From positions 1-64,000 of IMG/VR virus record IMGVR_UViG_3300028393_000019: a stretch of DNA of 64,000 bases; one strand, 5' to 3'. The position numbers and the translations under genes are program-made. Positions 8,307-17,129 of this stretch are shown here, piece by piece. Each line of letters starts with the position of its first letter. The first letter of the stretch is position 1. Source of the stretch: a virus. The notes under the pieces were generated by a model. The model was not told where the DNA came from and did no database searches. It saw nothing but the letters and a program-made list of their open reading frames with translations.

Positions 8307-11300
8307 ATGGCTGCAGAATTTAAAATTGGAAGATTGAGATTTTCATGGAAGGGTGTATGGACGCCTGCTACTATCTACGCTCGAGATGATGTTGTCAGTT
8401 ATCAAGGTAAAGCCTATGTTTGCCTACTTCCAAATACATCTGATGCTACAAGTTTTTACAACGACTTGTATTACGTTACTCAGACCGGAGCAAGCACACC
8501 ATACTGGAACATGATTGTAGATGGCAAGACTTTTGTCACAGCCAACGGCGGAGCATGGCAAACTGGTCAAGCGTACAGTTTAGGAAACATTGTGTCATTT
8601 GGCGGCGTTATTTATTATGCCAACACCAAACACACTAGCACAGCTTTTGCTAGCCAAGCATCTTATTGGACTCAGTATTCAGAATTTAATGCATGGAGGT
8701 CAGTGGGCTGGCTTCCAAATAATGTCTACGGCAAAAATGATGTGGTCAAATATGGCGGCATTGTTTACAAGTGCATAGCCAACCATACTAGTTCTGCAAG
8801 CAATACACTGGGCTTAGAGGCAAATCAATCAGCATGGACCATTATAGATAGTGGTGTCGAATACAAAGGCACATGGTCATCAAATGTTAGATACAAAACC
8901 AATGACATTGTAAAATACGGTCCGGACTTGTGGTCTGCCATCAACGGACATACCAGTGTCGTAGCTAACACGTTAAGCACTGTTGCTACAACCGGAACCG
9001 CTGGACAATTTTCTTATACCGGCGGCACACTTATTATTGGGCAAGCTGTTACTGTTTCTGGACAACTGGCTTCAACAGCGACTGGATCTATCTCAGGATA
9101 CGCCGGAGCAACAACAACGTATTATGTGAGTGCAACCGATGGAGCCAGCACGTTTACATTATCAAATACCTATGCAAACGCTATTGCAAACACAGGTCAA
9201 CTGACCACTGTTCAGGGAACGTTGACAGGATTAACAGTCAGCATTAATGGTTTTGATCAAGCCAAATGGACCACATGGATGCCAGGATTTGAATACGTTG
9301 GCTCTTGGAATGTTGGTACTGTATACCAAACAGGAGACACTGTATCATATGGTGGATATACCTACTATAGTAAAACTGCTAACAACATAGGTAATACACC
9401 ATCAGTTGATGCGACTGACTGGGGAGTGTTGACACAAGGTTTTAATTTCAGGGGAGAATGGGGTTCTGCAACCAATTATCGAATTGGTGATGTGATTAGG
9501 CGTAATGGCATGTTCTTTGATGCCATTGCTGATAATACTGCACAAGACCCAAGCTCTTATAGTGTTAGCAAAACATATTCCACAACTGGCAGTTCAGGCA
9601 CTGTATTAAAACTCAATTCAGTTTCAGGCATAACGATTGGCATGAATGTTATTGGCAACGGCTTTAGTGCTGGACAAACTGTTATCAACATTGATAATAC
9701 CGCAACTACAATCACAGTCAGTGCAGTAAATGATACAGCACTCACAGATGGTCAATCACTATCGCTAGTGGGTACCAATTATATCAATTGGAAGATAGTT
9801 ATTCCGGGACGCTATTGGACCAAAACCTGGACCGTTGGGACCACATACATAGTGGGCGATTTGGCTGTTTGGCAAAACGGTACTTATGTTTGTGTCCAAA
9901 CGCACACCTCACAACTTTCTCCACAAAATAATCGTCCTGATGCTGATACTACAAATATCTATTGGATATTTTACATACCTCATGCTAGAAAAAATGCAAT
10001 GAATACTATTGGTGATACTGAATACTATTCAAATGCTACTAGTTCTTATACTGCATTACCGATCGGAACTAATCAATATACACTCAAAGCAGTAGCTAGC
10101 ACCGGAGTCACTGGCACCGTAACAACGGCTCCGGCTTGGAATAAAATCAATCAGGTCAATGCTGTTTACTATGTTTCAACAAAAACAGGTATAGACCGTG
10201 CAGACTACGGAACTACTTGGGACCAACCTTGGAAGACCATTGCATACGCATGTAACTTTGTCGGTGCTGGAACTATTAATCAAAACGCAACTGCTCTTAT
10301 CACAGCAAATAAAACTTGGTTGACCACAGAAATGTACTACTGGATGCTGTCTCAAAAAGCGGCCAGTACTAATGGATTTACTCCCAGTTCAGTATTCGAT
10401 CAAACCAAGACTATACGCGATGCAGGATATATCATTGATGCCATAGTGTATGACATGTCACGTGGCGGCAACAGTCAAACAGTCGCAGCCACCCTGGCAT
10501 ATTTTGCATTTGGTAGTTCAACTACATTCATCAATGCTGCCAGTCTAGCAGAACTACCATATTTCCTATCTGGATTACTTCAGTTAGGCACGTTTATACA
10601 AACAGCGTTGACCAATAATGTCGTCGGTAATGGTGCAATATATCAAACCGCAAATTCAATAACACCCGTAGTTTATCAAAAAACAACAAGTGCTGGCCCC
10701 GAGCTGGGAGCAACTGCATTAGCATCTTCATTGCTGAGCATTGTGACCACAGCACTTACTAATCAGAGCACTGCACTGGTACCACCTTCCAACAGCGGAA
10801 TAACTGCCAGTATTTTTGTCAAGACTGGAAGTTATTTCGAAACCCTACCAATTGTGGTGCCCGCCAACGTGGCCATTATTGGGGACGAACTGCGCGGAGT
10901 AACAGTTTCTCCAGCAATTATTTTGACTCTGCAATGCACTGCTACTACAAGTGGCAGCAATCTAGTTACAGTTAACAGTACCAGTCAATTTGTAGATCAA
11001 ACAGCATTGCAGTTTGTTAACCCAAGTATTACTTCTGTCATAGGAACAAATCCATATTATGGGTTTGGCGGCATAACTCCAGGAACAACTTATTATGTTG
11101 TAGGTGCAACAATCACTGCTACACAATTTAAAATTACTGCATTGTCTGGAACGTATTATTCTGTCTCGGGAACCAATATAACAGCAACTGGTACAGGTGC
11201 AACATTCAATGTGACCCCAGTACAAGATGGAACCTACTCTGTGAGCGTGGCATATGGCGGCACAAACTATGTGGCTGGTAGCACAATAAGAATTTTAGGC

Positions 11301-14300
11301 AGTAGTCTTGGAATCGCCTCAACTGTTGCAGGATTTTTTATAACAGGATTCCAATACACAATTATATCTGTTGGCACAACTGATTTTACTGCAATTGGTG
11401 CTAGTGCCAGTACTGTTGGTATAAGATTTACTGCAACAGGAGTTGGCACTGGTACTGGTACTGCAACCATAACTGCTAACGATATTATCATTACAGTGGC
11501 GTCTGTGATCTCAGGAGCCATAGCAACAGTGACCGTAGTTGGCTCAACAATATTTCCATTGACAACCGGCGTAGGCAGTGTTGCATTAGGCACTCATATG
11601 ACAGTTTATGCGGGTGACTGTGTGAAAGACATGTTCCGTCTTCGCAACGGTTCTGGTTTGCGCAACATGACTCTAACCGGGCTGTTAGGTACCTTATCAA
11701 ATCCAGATGCTTTTTATATACAACGACCTACAGGAGGAAGTTATGCTAGCTTAGATCCCGGGTCGGGCCCAACTGACACCACAGCGTGGATCTATCGACG
11801 TAGCCCATATGTTCAAAATATTTCATCATTTGGTAACGGCTGTACTGGTTTAAAGATTGACGGTAATCTACACAATGGCGGTAATAAATCAATTGTTTGT
11901 AATGATTTCACACACATTATTAGTGACGGTGTCGGACTTTGGTGTACTGGTCCAGGCGCATTAACAGAAGCAGTATCTATATTTTCATACTACGGATACT
12001 GTGGATATTTTGCAGAAAATGGTGGACGTATACGTGCTACCAACGGTAACACTAGTTATGGTACATACGGCGTTATTGCAGAAGGTTACGACCTCACAGA
12101 AACACCAGCGACCGGCATCGTTTATAATCAAAGTAGCCAAGTACAAGCCCAAGTACAAAGTGCGTTTGGCGCTCAAGCTCAATTGGTAAGATTGACTTTC
12201 TCCAATTCTGGATCGGCCTACAATACAACAACTACTAATTTATTAAATTTCAGCAATAATTTCCTAGGCGGCAGTTGGCTTAATGATTCAAACGTGTCAT
12301 TTAACAAGAATACTACAGCACCGACTGGTCTGACTGAGGCATGGGCTATTGCAGGAAATTCTGCCGGCCCTAACGGAAGTTATGTTTATCAGAATATCAG
12401 TGTGCCAGCGGCTGGCGCAGTTTATAGTAATTTAGGTGGTACAAATATTCTAGGTAGCGGTGGTACCGGCGCCAATAATCCAGCACTGTTCAACGTTACA
12501 GTTACCGCTACTGCATATGTTGTTACTGTATCAGACGGTGGCGCCGGGTATGTAAACGGTAACACATTATATATTGCTGGTAGTACACTAGGCGGTGTTG
12601 ATAATGTCAATGATTGTATCATTACAATAACCGGAGTAAGCGGTAATGTGGTTACAAGTGTATCAAGTGTTGGAACAGTTCCAATTAACAGTGCGTTGGG
12701 ATATACTCTAAGTGCTTATGTGAAAAAAGGCACATCGTCAATTGTTGATTTGTATGCAATATTTTCTGGATCAAGCACAGTGACCAGTAGTATCAGTTAC
12801 AATTTTGATACAGGAGTAGTAACAGCAGGAAATTCTGGTGGCGGATTATTGCCCGTAAACTATGGCGCTATCAATCAACAACTATCAGCAACTGATCCCA
12901 CAGCTGGATGGATAAGAATATGGTTTTCAGTATACGATACAACCGGCTTGAACACACAACTACAATATAGATTGTATCCTAGAGGCTATAATGGCTCCAT
13001 TGGGCAGTACACATTTGTTTATGCGTCCCAGACTGAGTTATCAAAATCTAATTTTACGCCGAGTTTTTACTTGGAAGTAACCAACACATCCAAGTTTACT
13101 GCCTATGCTAATTACAATATTACTGGTGCAGGTACCGGTGTTGTAACAATTGGAGATGAAATTCGTAGCGGTGCAGTGTTTCAATCACGTGTAGTTACAG
13201 ATAGTAATGGTATAACCGGCGGCGCTGGCTATCTTACTGCGTCTAATAATGCTCAAGCAGGTAATCCTCAGTATGTGCAATTATCGCAGGCAGATACGAA
13301 CACTAATGGTAACTATACCGGTATGCGAGTATTCATACAAGGCGGTACGGGCGCAGGCCAATACGGTTATATCTCATATTATAATAGCGGAACTAAAGTA
13401 GCTTGGTTACTAAAAGAATCTTTTTCAGCAGTACCTATAACTGCAACTGCCAGTAGCGGAAGTTTATTAACTACTACGTCAACGGCATCATTATATTTGA
13501 ATCAGCCAGTTCAATTTATTCCCACATACTATACAACTTCGGTTACTTCAACATCTCTAGCAACAACTACAGTTACGCAGGCATTTGGTGGAACAATTAA
13601 TACATTCACAGTTGCAAGCACTGTGGGATTGGTATTTAACCAAGCAGTGACTTTTAGTGGCACAACATTCAGTACAGTTAATCCAACGCAAACATATTAT
13701 ATTTTTGCAATTGTTGACAGCACAACGATACAAATTACTAATCAACCATTTGGCACAGTGTGGCAGTTAATCAGTGGTACTGGTACTATGACTATGAATT
13801 TTAGTTCTAATACAAGTTATCTGCAAGGCTCAACAACCAATATGGTTGTTAATTATCCGATACAGTTTACAGGAACAGCATTAGGTGGAATATCAGTTGG
13901 CACAGTTTACTATATTAACGAAATTGTTAGTTCTACTAGTTTTACTATTTCTTCTACACTTATTAGTTTGACAGTAACAGCATCAACAGCAGGTGTAGTT
14001 AACGGTGCAACCAATGCCTATTGGGGTTCAAATTATCCCAAACTCACTATGGCAGATACTTCATCATTGGTAGCATTGAATCCTGTGATATTTTCTTCTC
14101 CGATGATTGGCGGACTAACAGATTCACAAAAATATTACATTGCCAAAATTCTCAACAGCACAACAATTGCAATATCCACAACAATTATATCAGTAACTGT
14201 AACTAGATTTGAAGCAGGTACAAACTTGATTACTGTTTCCAGTACTACCGGATTTCAACAAGATCATCCAATTAGGTTTGTCGGAGCCGCCATAAATACC

Positions 14301-17084
14301 ATTTCTCCCGAGTCAACTTATTATATTTCAGCTATCAATAACGCTACAACGTTTACTATTACCACATTGCCAGGACAGGCAGTAGTTCAATGTACTGCTA
14401 CTACTACTGGCTATATGACTGCAACAACTTGTCCACAAGCAACTCAGGTTACTACAGCCACAGGCGGCACGATGACACTATCATCAACTTCTGCAAAGAC
14501 CTCATTGTCTCTAGGTATTGGCAGTATGAATGCCACGTTCTCAACTCAGCTATTCGGTGGTCCGCAAATAGGCCAGACATATTATATTCAATCAATTCCC
14601 GATTCATTACACTTCTCAGTAGCACTTAATACCGGAACAATTTCAGGAACCAGTACAAGTGCTAGCCCAATAAGTCTTGCTGACAAAACTGGATCAATGA
14701 GTATTGCCGCGGTGGGTTGGGACCATATCAATCCAGGTACACAGCCGGTCGTAGCACTAGATAGCTCGTCACAGTATTTTATTGAACCAAGAACAACCTT
14801 TACGCAACCTGCATTTACACAGTCAGTTGCAACTTCAGTAGTAGCACTATCTTTAGGGACCACATACGCCACTATGGCGCACGGCAACGGTTATTGGATA
14901 GCATTGGCCAGTTCCGGCACAGTGGCAGCTGGATCCAGTGACGGAACAACTTGGACTAGTATCACTTTACCAGGATCTAGTTTTGTTGGCATAGCATATG
15001 GCAACGGATACTGGGTGATAATTTCAAGTGGTGGTGTATCTAATAGCACATTTGCAATTTCAAAATCTAATGGAGCTGGCTGGCGAACTGTGACTTCTGC
15101 ACCAACAAACTCTTGGAGTAGTATTGCCTACGGCAACGGTACATTTAGTGTGATAGCATCAAATACAAACAATGCAATTTATAGTACTAACTATGGAATC
15201 TCATGGACCTCTGCAACACTGCCGTCATCCGCACCTTGGTCGTGTATGACTTACGGAGGGTCTGCACCTAACAATGTAACTGGTGGACGATTTGTTGCCC
15301 TAGCAAGCGGAGTAAGATACGCAGGCGTGGCCTCTCAAGTAGTGGTAGCTACTGGTACAAGTGCAACTTTTAATGTGGTTGTAAATCCTTCTGCATACAC
15401 TGTTACTGTGGCCAACGGCGGCAGCGGTTATACAGTGGGTGACACTGTGAAAGTTCTTGGAACCAGCGTGGGCGGCACAACCCCAGCCAATGATATTCTT
15501 ATCACAATTAGTGGAGTGAATCCTACCAGTAGCAATGCCGTTGGTTCAGTTACATTTACAGGCACTCCTGTAACTACAACAGCCACCATTGCCGCATACA
15601 GCGCGACTGGAGCCACATGGATCAGCGTTACATTACCTGCTAGCGGTGCTTGGAGTTCAGTCGCATATGGAAACGGTCTGTTTGTAGCAGTTGCTACCGG
15701 CACGGGTGCAACTCCTGTATATTCGCAAGACGGCGTAGTGTGGTATGCGGCAAACAATATTATTTCTGCAGATAAAATCAGTTACGGACAAGGAGTATTT
15801 GTTACAGTATCTGCATCAAGTACAACAGCATACACAAGCGAAAATGGATTTGACTGGAAATCTCGAACAGTTTCAAATGATGGCTACAGTGCAATGGCAT
15901 TTGGATTCGTTGGAGCATCTGGCGCCACCCAATATAATGGAGTATTCTCTACTCTAGCAGGAAGAAACACAGGAAGTGTTATCAGTGCAGGCTGTCAAAC
16001 CAAGGCTCGAGCCAGTATTGCATCAAATATAATTACAAGTCTTAACTTGTTTGAACCTGGTTCTGGATATAGCGTGGCACCATCTGTATCTTTTGTGGAC
16101 CCTAATGTGACCACACTAGCCAGCATCAGTCCACGCATAGCCAACGGAGTGTTAAGTAGTCCAACCTTTGCCAATAGAGGAACTGGATACAATACTAATT
16201 CTACTTCAGTAATTGTAACAGGTAACGGATATGCAGATCAGTATCAAACAGGTTTACAGATAATTTTGAATAATCTAACAAGACTGCCTAGCCCAGGTGA
16301 TAACTTGACTATTACCGGAGTCAGCCAAATTTTCAAAGTCACTAGTGCATACAGTGTGTTTAATACCGTTGCTCCTAACTTAGAAGCTAACGTAAGCGTA
16401 AGTCCAAGTATTAGCACAGCTAACGCCACTGCCAACGGAACAACTGTAAGTATACGTAGCAAATATAGTCAGGCACGATTGACTGGACACGATTTTTTAA
16501 ATATTGGCTACGGAGATTTTATCAACAGTAACTATCCTGGCTTTCCAGTGGGCGCCTATGCGGCTGCCCAAAATAACCAATCAGTTGAAGCCAACTATGG
16601 GCGTGTGTTCTTTACGTCAACTGACCAAGACGGTAACTTCAAAGTTGGTAACTTGTTTGGAGTACAACAAGCCACTGGTATTGTTACCCTAAGTGCAAGT
16701 CAATTTGGATTGAGCGGATTGAGCAGTCTGAGCTTAGGCGGTATTGCAGTAGGCGGATCAAGTGTTGTTGTCAACCAGTTCAGCACTGACAGTACGTTTA
16801 CGGCTAATAGTGATAATGTAATCCCTACACAGAAAGCAATCAAGAAGTATCTAACAGATCGACTATCAGCAGGCGGATCAAACACATTTACAGGACAGCT
16901 GACAGCAGGTACTGTTGTAGTTGGCGGTCCAAACTTTATTAGGTCAACTATACCTGCAGGAGTGATAGGATCGAATGTAAGGTTCTCAGCCTTAGCAAAT
17001 TTTACAGGTCCTAATGCCGCAGTTGACGGTAATTTGCCGGCACTGAGTTTCTTTGCTAGAACTGCATTTGCACGATCACAATAA
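8307..17084 (+). CDS. Giant tail fibre / adhesin 1 (2925 aa)
   Basis: ATG after AGGATATAAAA. Domains by eye: residues ~10-535, seven repeats of the type W..G..Y..GD.V.Y.G..Y.C...HTS, resembling CBM5/12-like modules; ~620-1290, a right-handed beta-helix/pectate-lyase-like region (IIGDELRG, LRNGSGLRNMTLTG, GGRIRATNGN); ~1310-1590, an inserted jelly-roll-like carbohydrate-binding module (LNFSNNF start, LSAYVKKG, GWIRIWFSV); ~1700-2150, tandem 'VNYPIQFTG..YYI.....FTI' repeats; ~2180-2550, a beta-propeller with Asp-box-like SSDGTTW and repeated AYGNG; ~2690-2925, a conserved end with GRVFFTSTDQDGNF and IPTQKAIKKY. Several modules interrupt these domains. Paralogous to the next gene. Likely binds host surface glycans (inference). 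Confidence 0.8.
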   Translation: MAAEFKIGRLRFSWKGVWTPATIYARDDVVSYQGKAYVCLLPNTSDATSFYNDLYYVTQTGASTPYWNMIVDGKTFVTANGGAWQTGQAYSLGNIVSFGGVIYYANTKHTSTAFASQASYWTQYSEFNAWRSVGWLPNNVYGKNDVVKYGGIVYKCIANHTSSASNTLGLEANQSAWTIIDSGVEYKGTWSSNVRYKTNDIVKYGPDLWSAINGHTSVVANTLSTVATTGTAGQFSYTGGTLIIGQAVTVSGQLASTATGSISGYAGATTTYYVSATDGASTFTLSNTYANAIANTGQLTTVQGTLTGLTVSINGFDQAKWTTWMPGFEYVGSWNVGTVYQTGDTVSYGGYTYYSKTANNIGNTPSVDATDWGVLTQGFNFRGEWGSATNYRIGDVIRRNGMFFDAIADNTAQDPSSYSVSKTYSTTGSSGTVLKLNSVSGITIGMNVIGNGFSAGQTVINIDNTATTITVSAVNDTALTDGQSLSLVGTNYINWKIVIPGRYWTKTWTVGTTYIVGDLAVWQNGTYVCVQTHTSQLSPQNNRPDADTTNIYWIFYIPHARKNAMNTIGDTEYYSNATSSYTALPIGTNQYTLKAVASTGVTGTVTTAPAWNKINQVNAVYYVSTKTGIDRADYGTTWDQPWKTIAYACNFVGAGTINQNATALITANKTWLTTEMYYWMLSQKAASTNGFTPSSVFDQTKTIRDAGYIIDAIVYDMSRGGNSQTVAATLAYFAFGSSTTFINAASLAELPYFLSGLLQLGTFIQTALTNNVVGNGAIYQTANSITPVVYQKTTSAGPELGATALASSLLSIVTTALTNQSTALVPPSNSGITASIFVKTGSYFETLPIVVPANVAIIGDELRGVTVSPAIILTLQCTATTSGSNLVTVNSTSQFVDQTALQFVNPSITSVIGTNPYYGFGGITPGTTYYVVGATITATQFKITALSGTYYSVSGTNITATGTGATFNVTPVQDGTYSVSVAYGGTNYVAGSTIRILGSSLGIASTVAGFFITGFQYTIISVGTTDFTAIGASASTVGIRFTATGVGTGTGTATITANDIIITVASVISGAIATVTVVGSTIFPLTTGVGSVALGTHMTVYAGDCVKDMFRLRNGSGLRNMTLTGLLGTLSNPDAFYIQRPTGGSYASLDPGSGPTDTTAWIYRRSPYVQNISSFGNGCTGLKIDGNLHNGGNKSIVCNDFTHIISDGVGLWCTGPGALTEAVSIFSYYGYCGYFAENGGRIRATNGNTSYGTYGVIAEGYDLTETPATGIVYNQSSQVQAQVQSAFGAQAQLVRLTFSNSGSAYNTTTTNLLNFSNNFLGGSWLNDSNVSFNKNTTAPTGLTEAWAIAGNSAGPNGSYVYQNISVPAAGAVYSNLGGTNILGSGGTGANNPALFNVTVTATAYVVTVSDGGAGYVNGNTLYIAGSTLGGVDNVNDCIITITGVSGNVVTSVSSVGTVPINSALGYTLSAYVKKGTSSIVDLYAIFSGSSTVTSSISYNFDTGVVTAGNSGGGLLPVNYGAINQQLSATDPTAGWIRIWFSVYDTTGLNTQLQYRLYPRGYNGSIGQYTFVYASQTELSKSNFTPSFYLEVTNTSKFTAYANYNITGAGTGVVTIGDEIRSGAVFQSRVVTDSNGITGGAGYLTASNNAQAGNPQYVQLSQADTNTNGNYTGMRVFIQGGTGAGQYGYISYYNSGTKVAWLLKESFSAVPITATASSGSLLTTTSTASLYLNQPVQFIPTYYTTSVTSTSLATTTVTQAFGGTINTFTVASTVGLVFNQAVTFSGTTFSTVNPTQTYYIFAIVDSTTIQITNQPFGTVWQLISGTGTMTMNFSSNTSYLQGSTTNMVVNYPIQFTGTALGGISVGTVYYINEIVSSTSFTISSTLISLTVTASTAGVVNGATNAYWGSNYPKLTMADTSSLVALNPVIFSSPMIGGLTDSQKYYIAKILNSTTIAISTTIISVTVTRFEAGTNLITVSSTTGFQQDHPIRFVGAAINTISPESTYYISAINNATTFTITTLPGQAVVQCTATTTGYMTATTCPQATQVTTATGGTMTLSSTSAKTSLSLGIGSMNATFSTQLFGGPQIGQTYYIQSIPDSLHFSVALNTGTISGTSTSASPISLADKTGSMSIAAVGWDHINPGTQPVVALDSSSQYFIEPRTTFTQPAFTQSVATSVVALSLGTTYATMAHGNGYWIALASSGTVAAGSSDGTTWTSITLPGSSFVGIAYGNGYWVIISSGGVSNSTFAISKSNGAGWRTVTSAPTNSWSSIAYGNGTFSVIASNTNNAIYSTNYGISWTSATLPSSAPWSCMTYGGSAPNNVTGGRFVALASGVRYAGVASQVVVATGTSATFNVVVNPSAYTVTVANGGSGYTVGDTVKVLGTSVGGTTPANDILITISGVNPTSSNAVGSVTFTGTPVTTTATIAAYSATGATWISVTLPASGAWSSVAYGNGLFVAVATGTGATPVYSQDGVVWYAANNIISADKISYGQGVFVTVSASSTTAYTSENGFDWKSRTVSNDGYSAMAFGFVGASGATQYNGVFSTLAGRNTGSVISAGCQTKARASIASNIITSLNLFEPGSGYSVAPSVSFVDPNVTTLASISPRIANGVLSSPTFANRGTGYNTNSTSVIVTGNGYADQYQTGLQIILNNLTRLPSPGDNLTITGVSQIFKVTSAYSVFNTVAPNLEANVSVSPSISTANATANGTTVSIRSKYSQARLTGHDFLNIGYGDFINSNYPGFPVGAYAAAQNNQSVEANYGRVFFTSTDQDGNFKVGNLFGVQQATGIVTLSASQFGLSGLSSLSLGGIAVGGSSVVVNQFSTDSTFTANSDNVIPTQKAIKKYLTDRLSAGGSNTFTGQLTAGTVVVGGPNFIRSTIPAGVIGSNVRFSALANFTGPNAAVDGNLPALSFFARTAFARSQ
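8994..9240 (+). repeat. Recurrent protein module A, copy 3 (inserted in CBM-like repeat 4)
   Basis: ~82 residues: GTAGQF start, 'LIIGQAVTVSG', TTTYYVSATDG, 'STFTLSNTYAN', GTLTGLTV end. It sits between 'SAINGHTS' and 'FDQAKWTTW'. The matching place in the second giant gene (about 18010-18060) runs from 'CTTAHTS' to 'VTKFSIFVNGF' with no such module. Confidence 0.7.
11172..11560 (+). repeat. Recurrent module B, copy 1, itself interrupted
   Basis: Module B reads 'G.GATFNV', 'YSVSVAYGGTNY', 'GSTIRILGSSLG', then resumes at ~11475 with 'NDIIITV'. Between the halves (~11312-11475) is a different ~55-residue unit, 'YTIISVGTTDFTAIGA', 'GIRFTATGVGTGTG'. The uninterrupted copies at 12436, 15331 and 18889 go straight from 'LGTSLGG' through a short linker to 'NDI.ITV'. 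Confidence 0.65.
12436..12690 (+). repeat. Recurrent module B, copy 2 (inside jelly-roll insert)
   Basis: 'GTNILGSGGTGANN', 'FNVTVTATAYVVTV', 'GGAGYVNGNTLYIAGSTLGG', 'NDCIITITG'. It splits a carbohydrate-binding-like domain between 'QNISVPAAG' and 'LGYTLSAYVKKG'. Confidence 0.65.
15331..15600 (+). repeat. Recurrent module B, copy 3 (inside propeller)
   Basis: 'TGTSATFNVVV', 'YTVTVANGGSGY', 'GDTVKVLGTSVGG', 'NDILITISG'. It interrupts a run of beta-propeller repeats, between 'GRFVALASG' and 'SATGATWISVTLP'. Confidence 0.65.
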
Positions 17085-17101
17085 CCTATAAATTAATTTA
17101 A

Positions 17102-17109
17102 GATAAATA
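17102..17109 (+). promoter_or_regulatory. T4-type late promoter box (GATAAATA)
   Basis: GATAAATA 21 nt before the giant fibre 2 start, with a GAGGAAT ribosome site between. A weaker TATAAATT is at 17087-17094. The two giant genes may thus be transcribed separately as well as together. Confidence 0.6.
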
Positions 17110-17129
17110 GACTAGAGGAATAAAATAAA

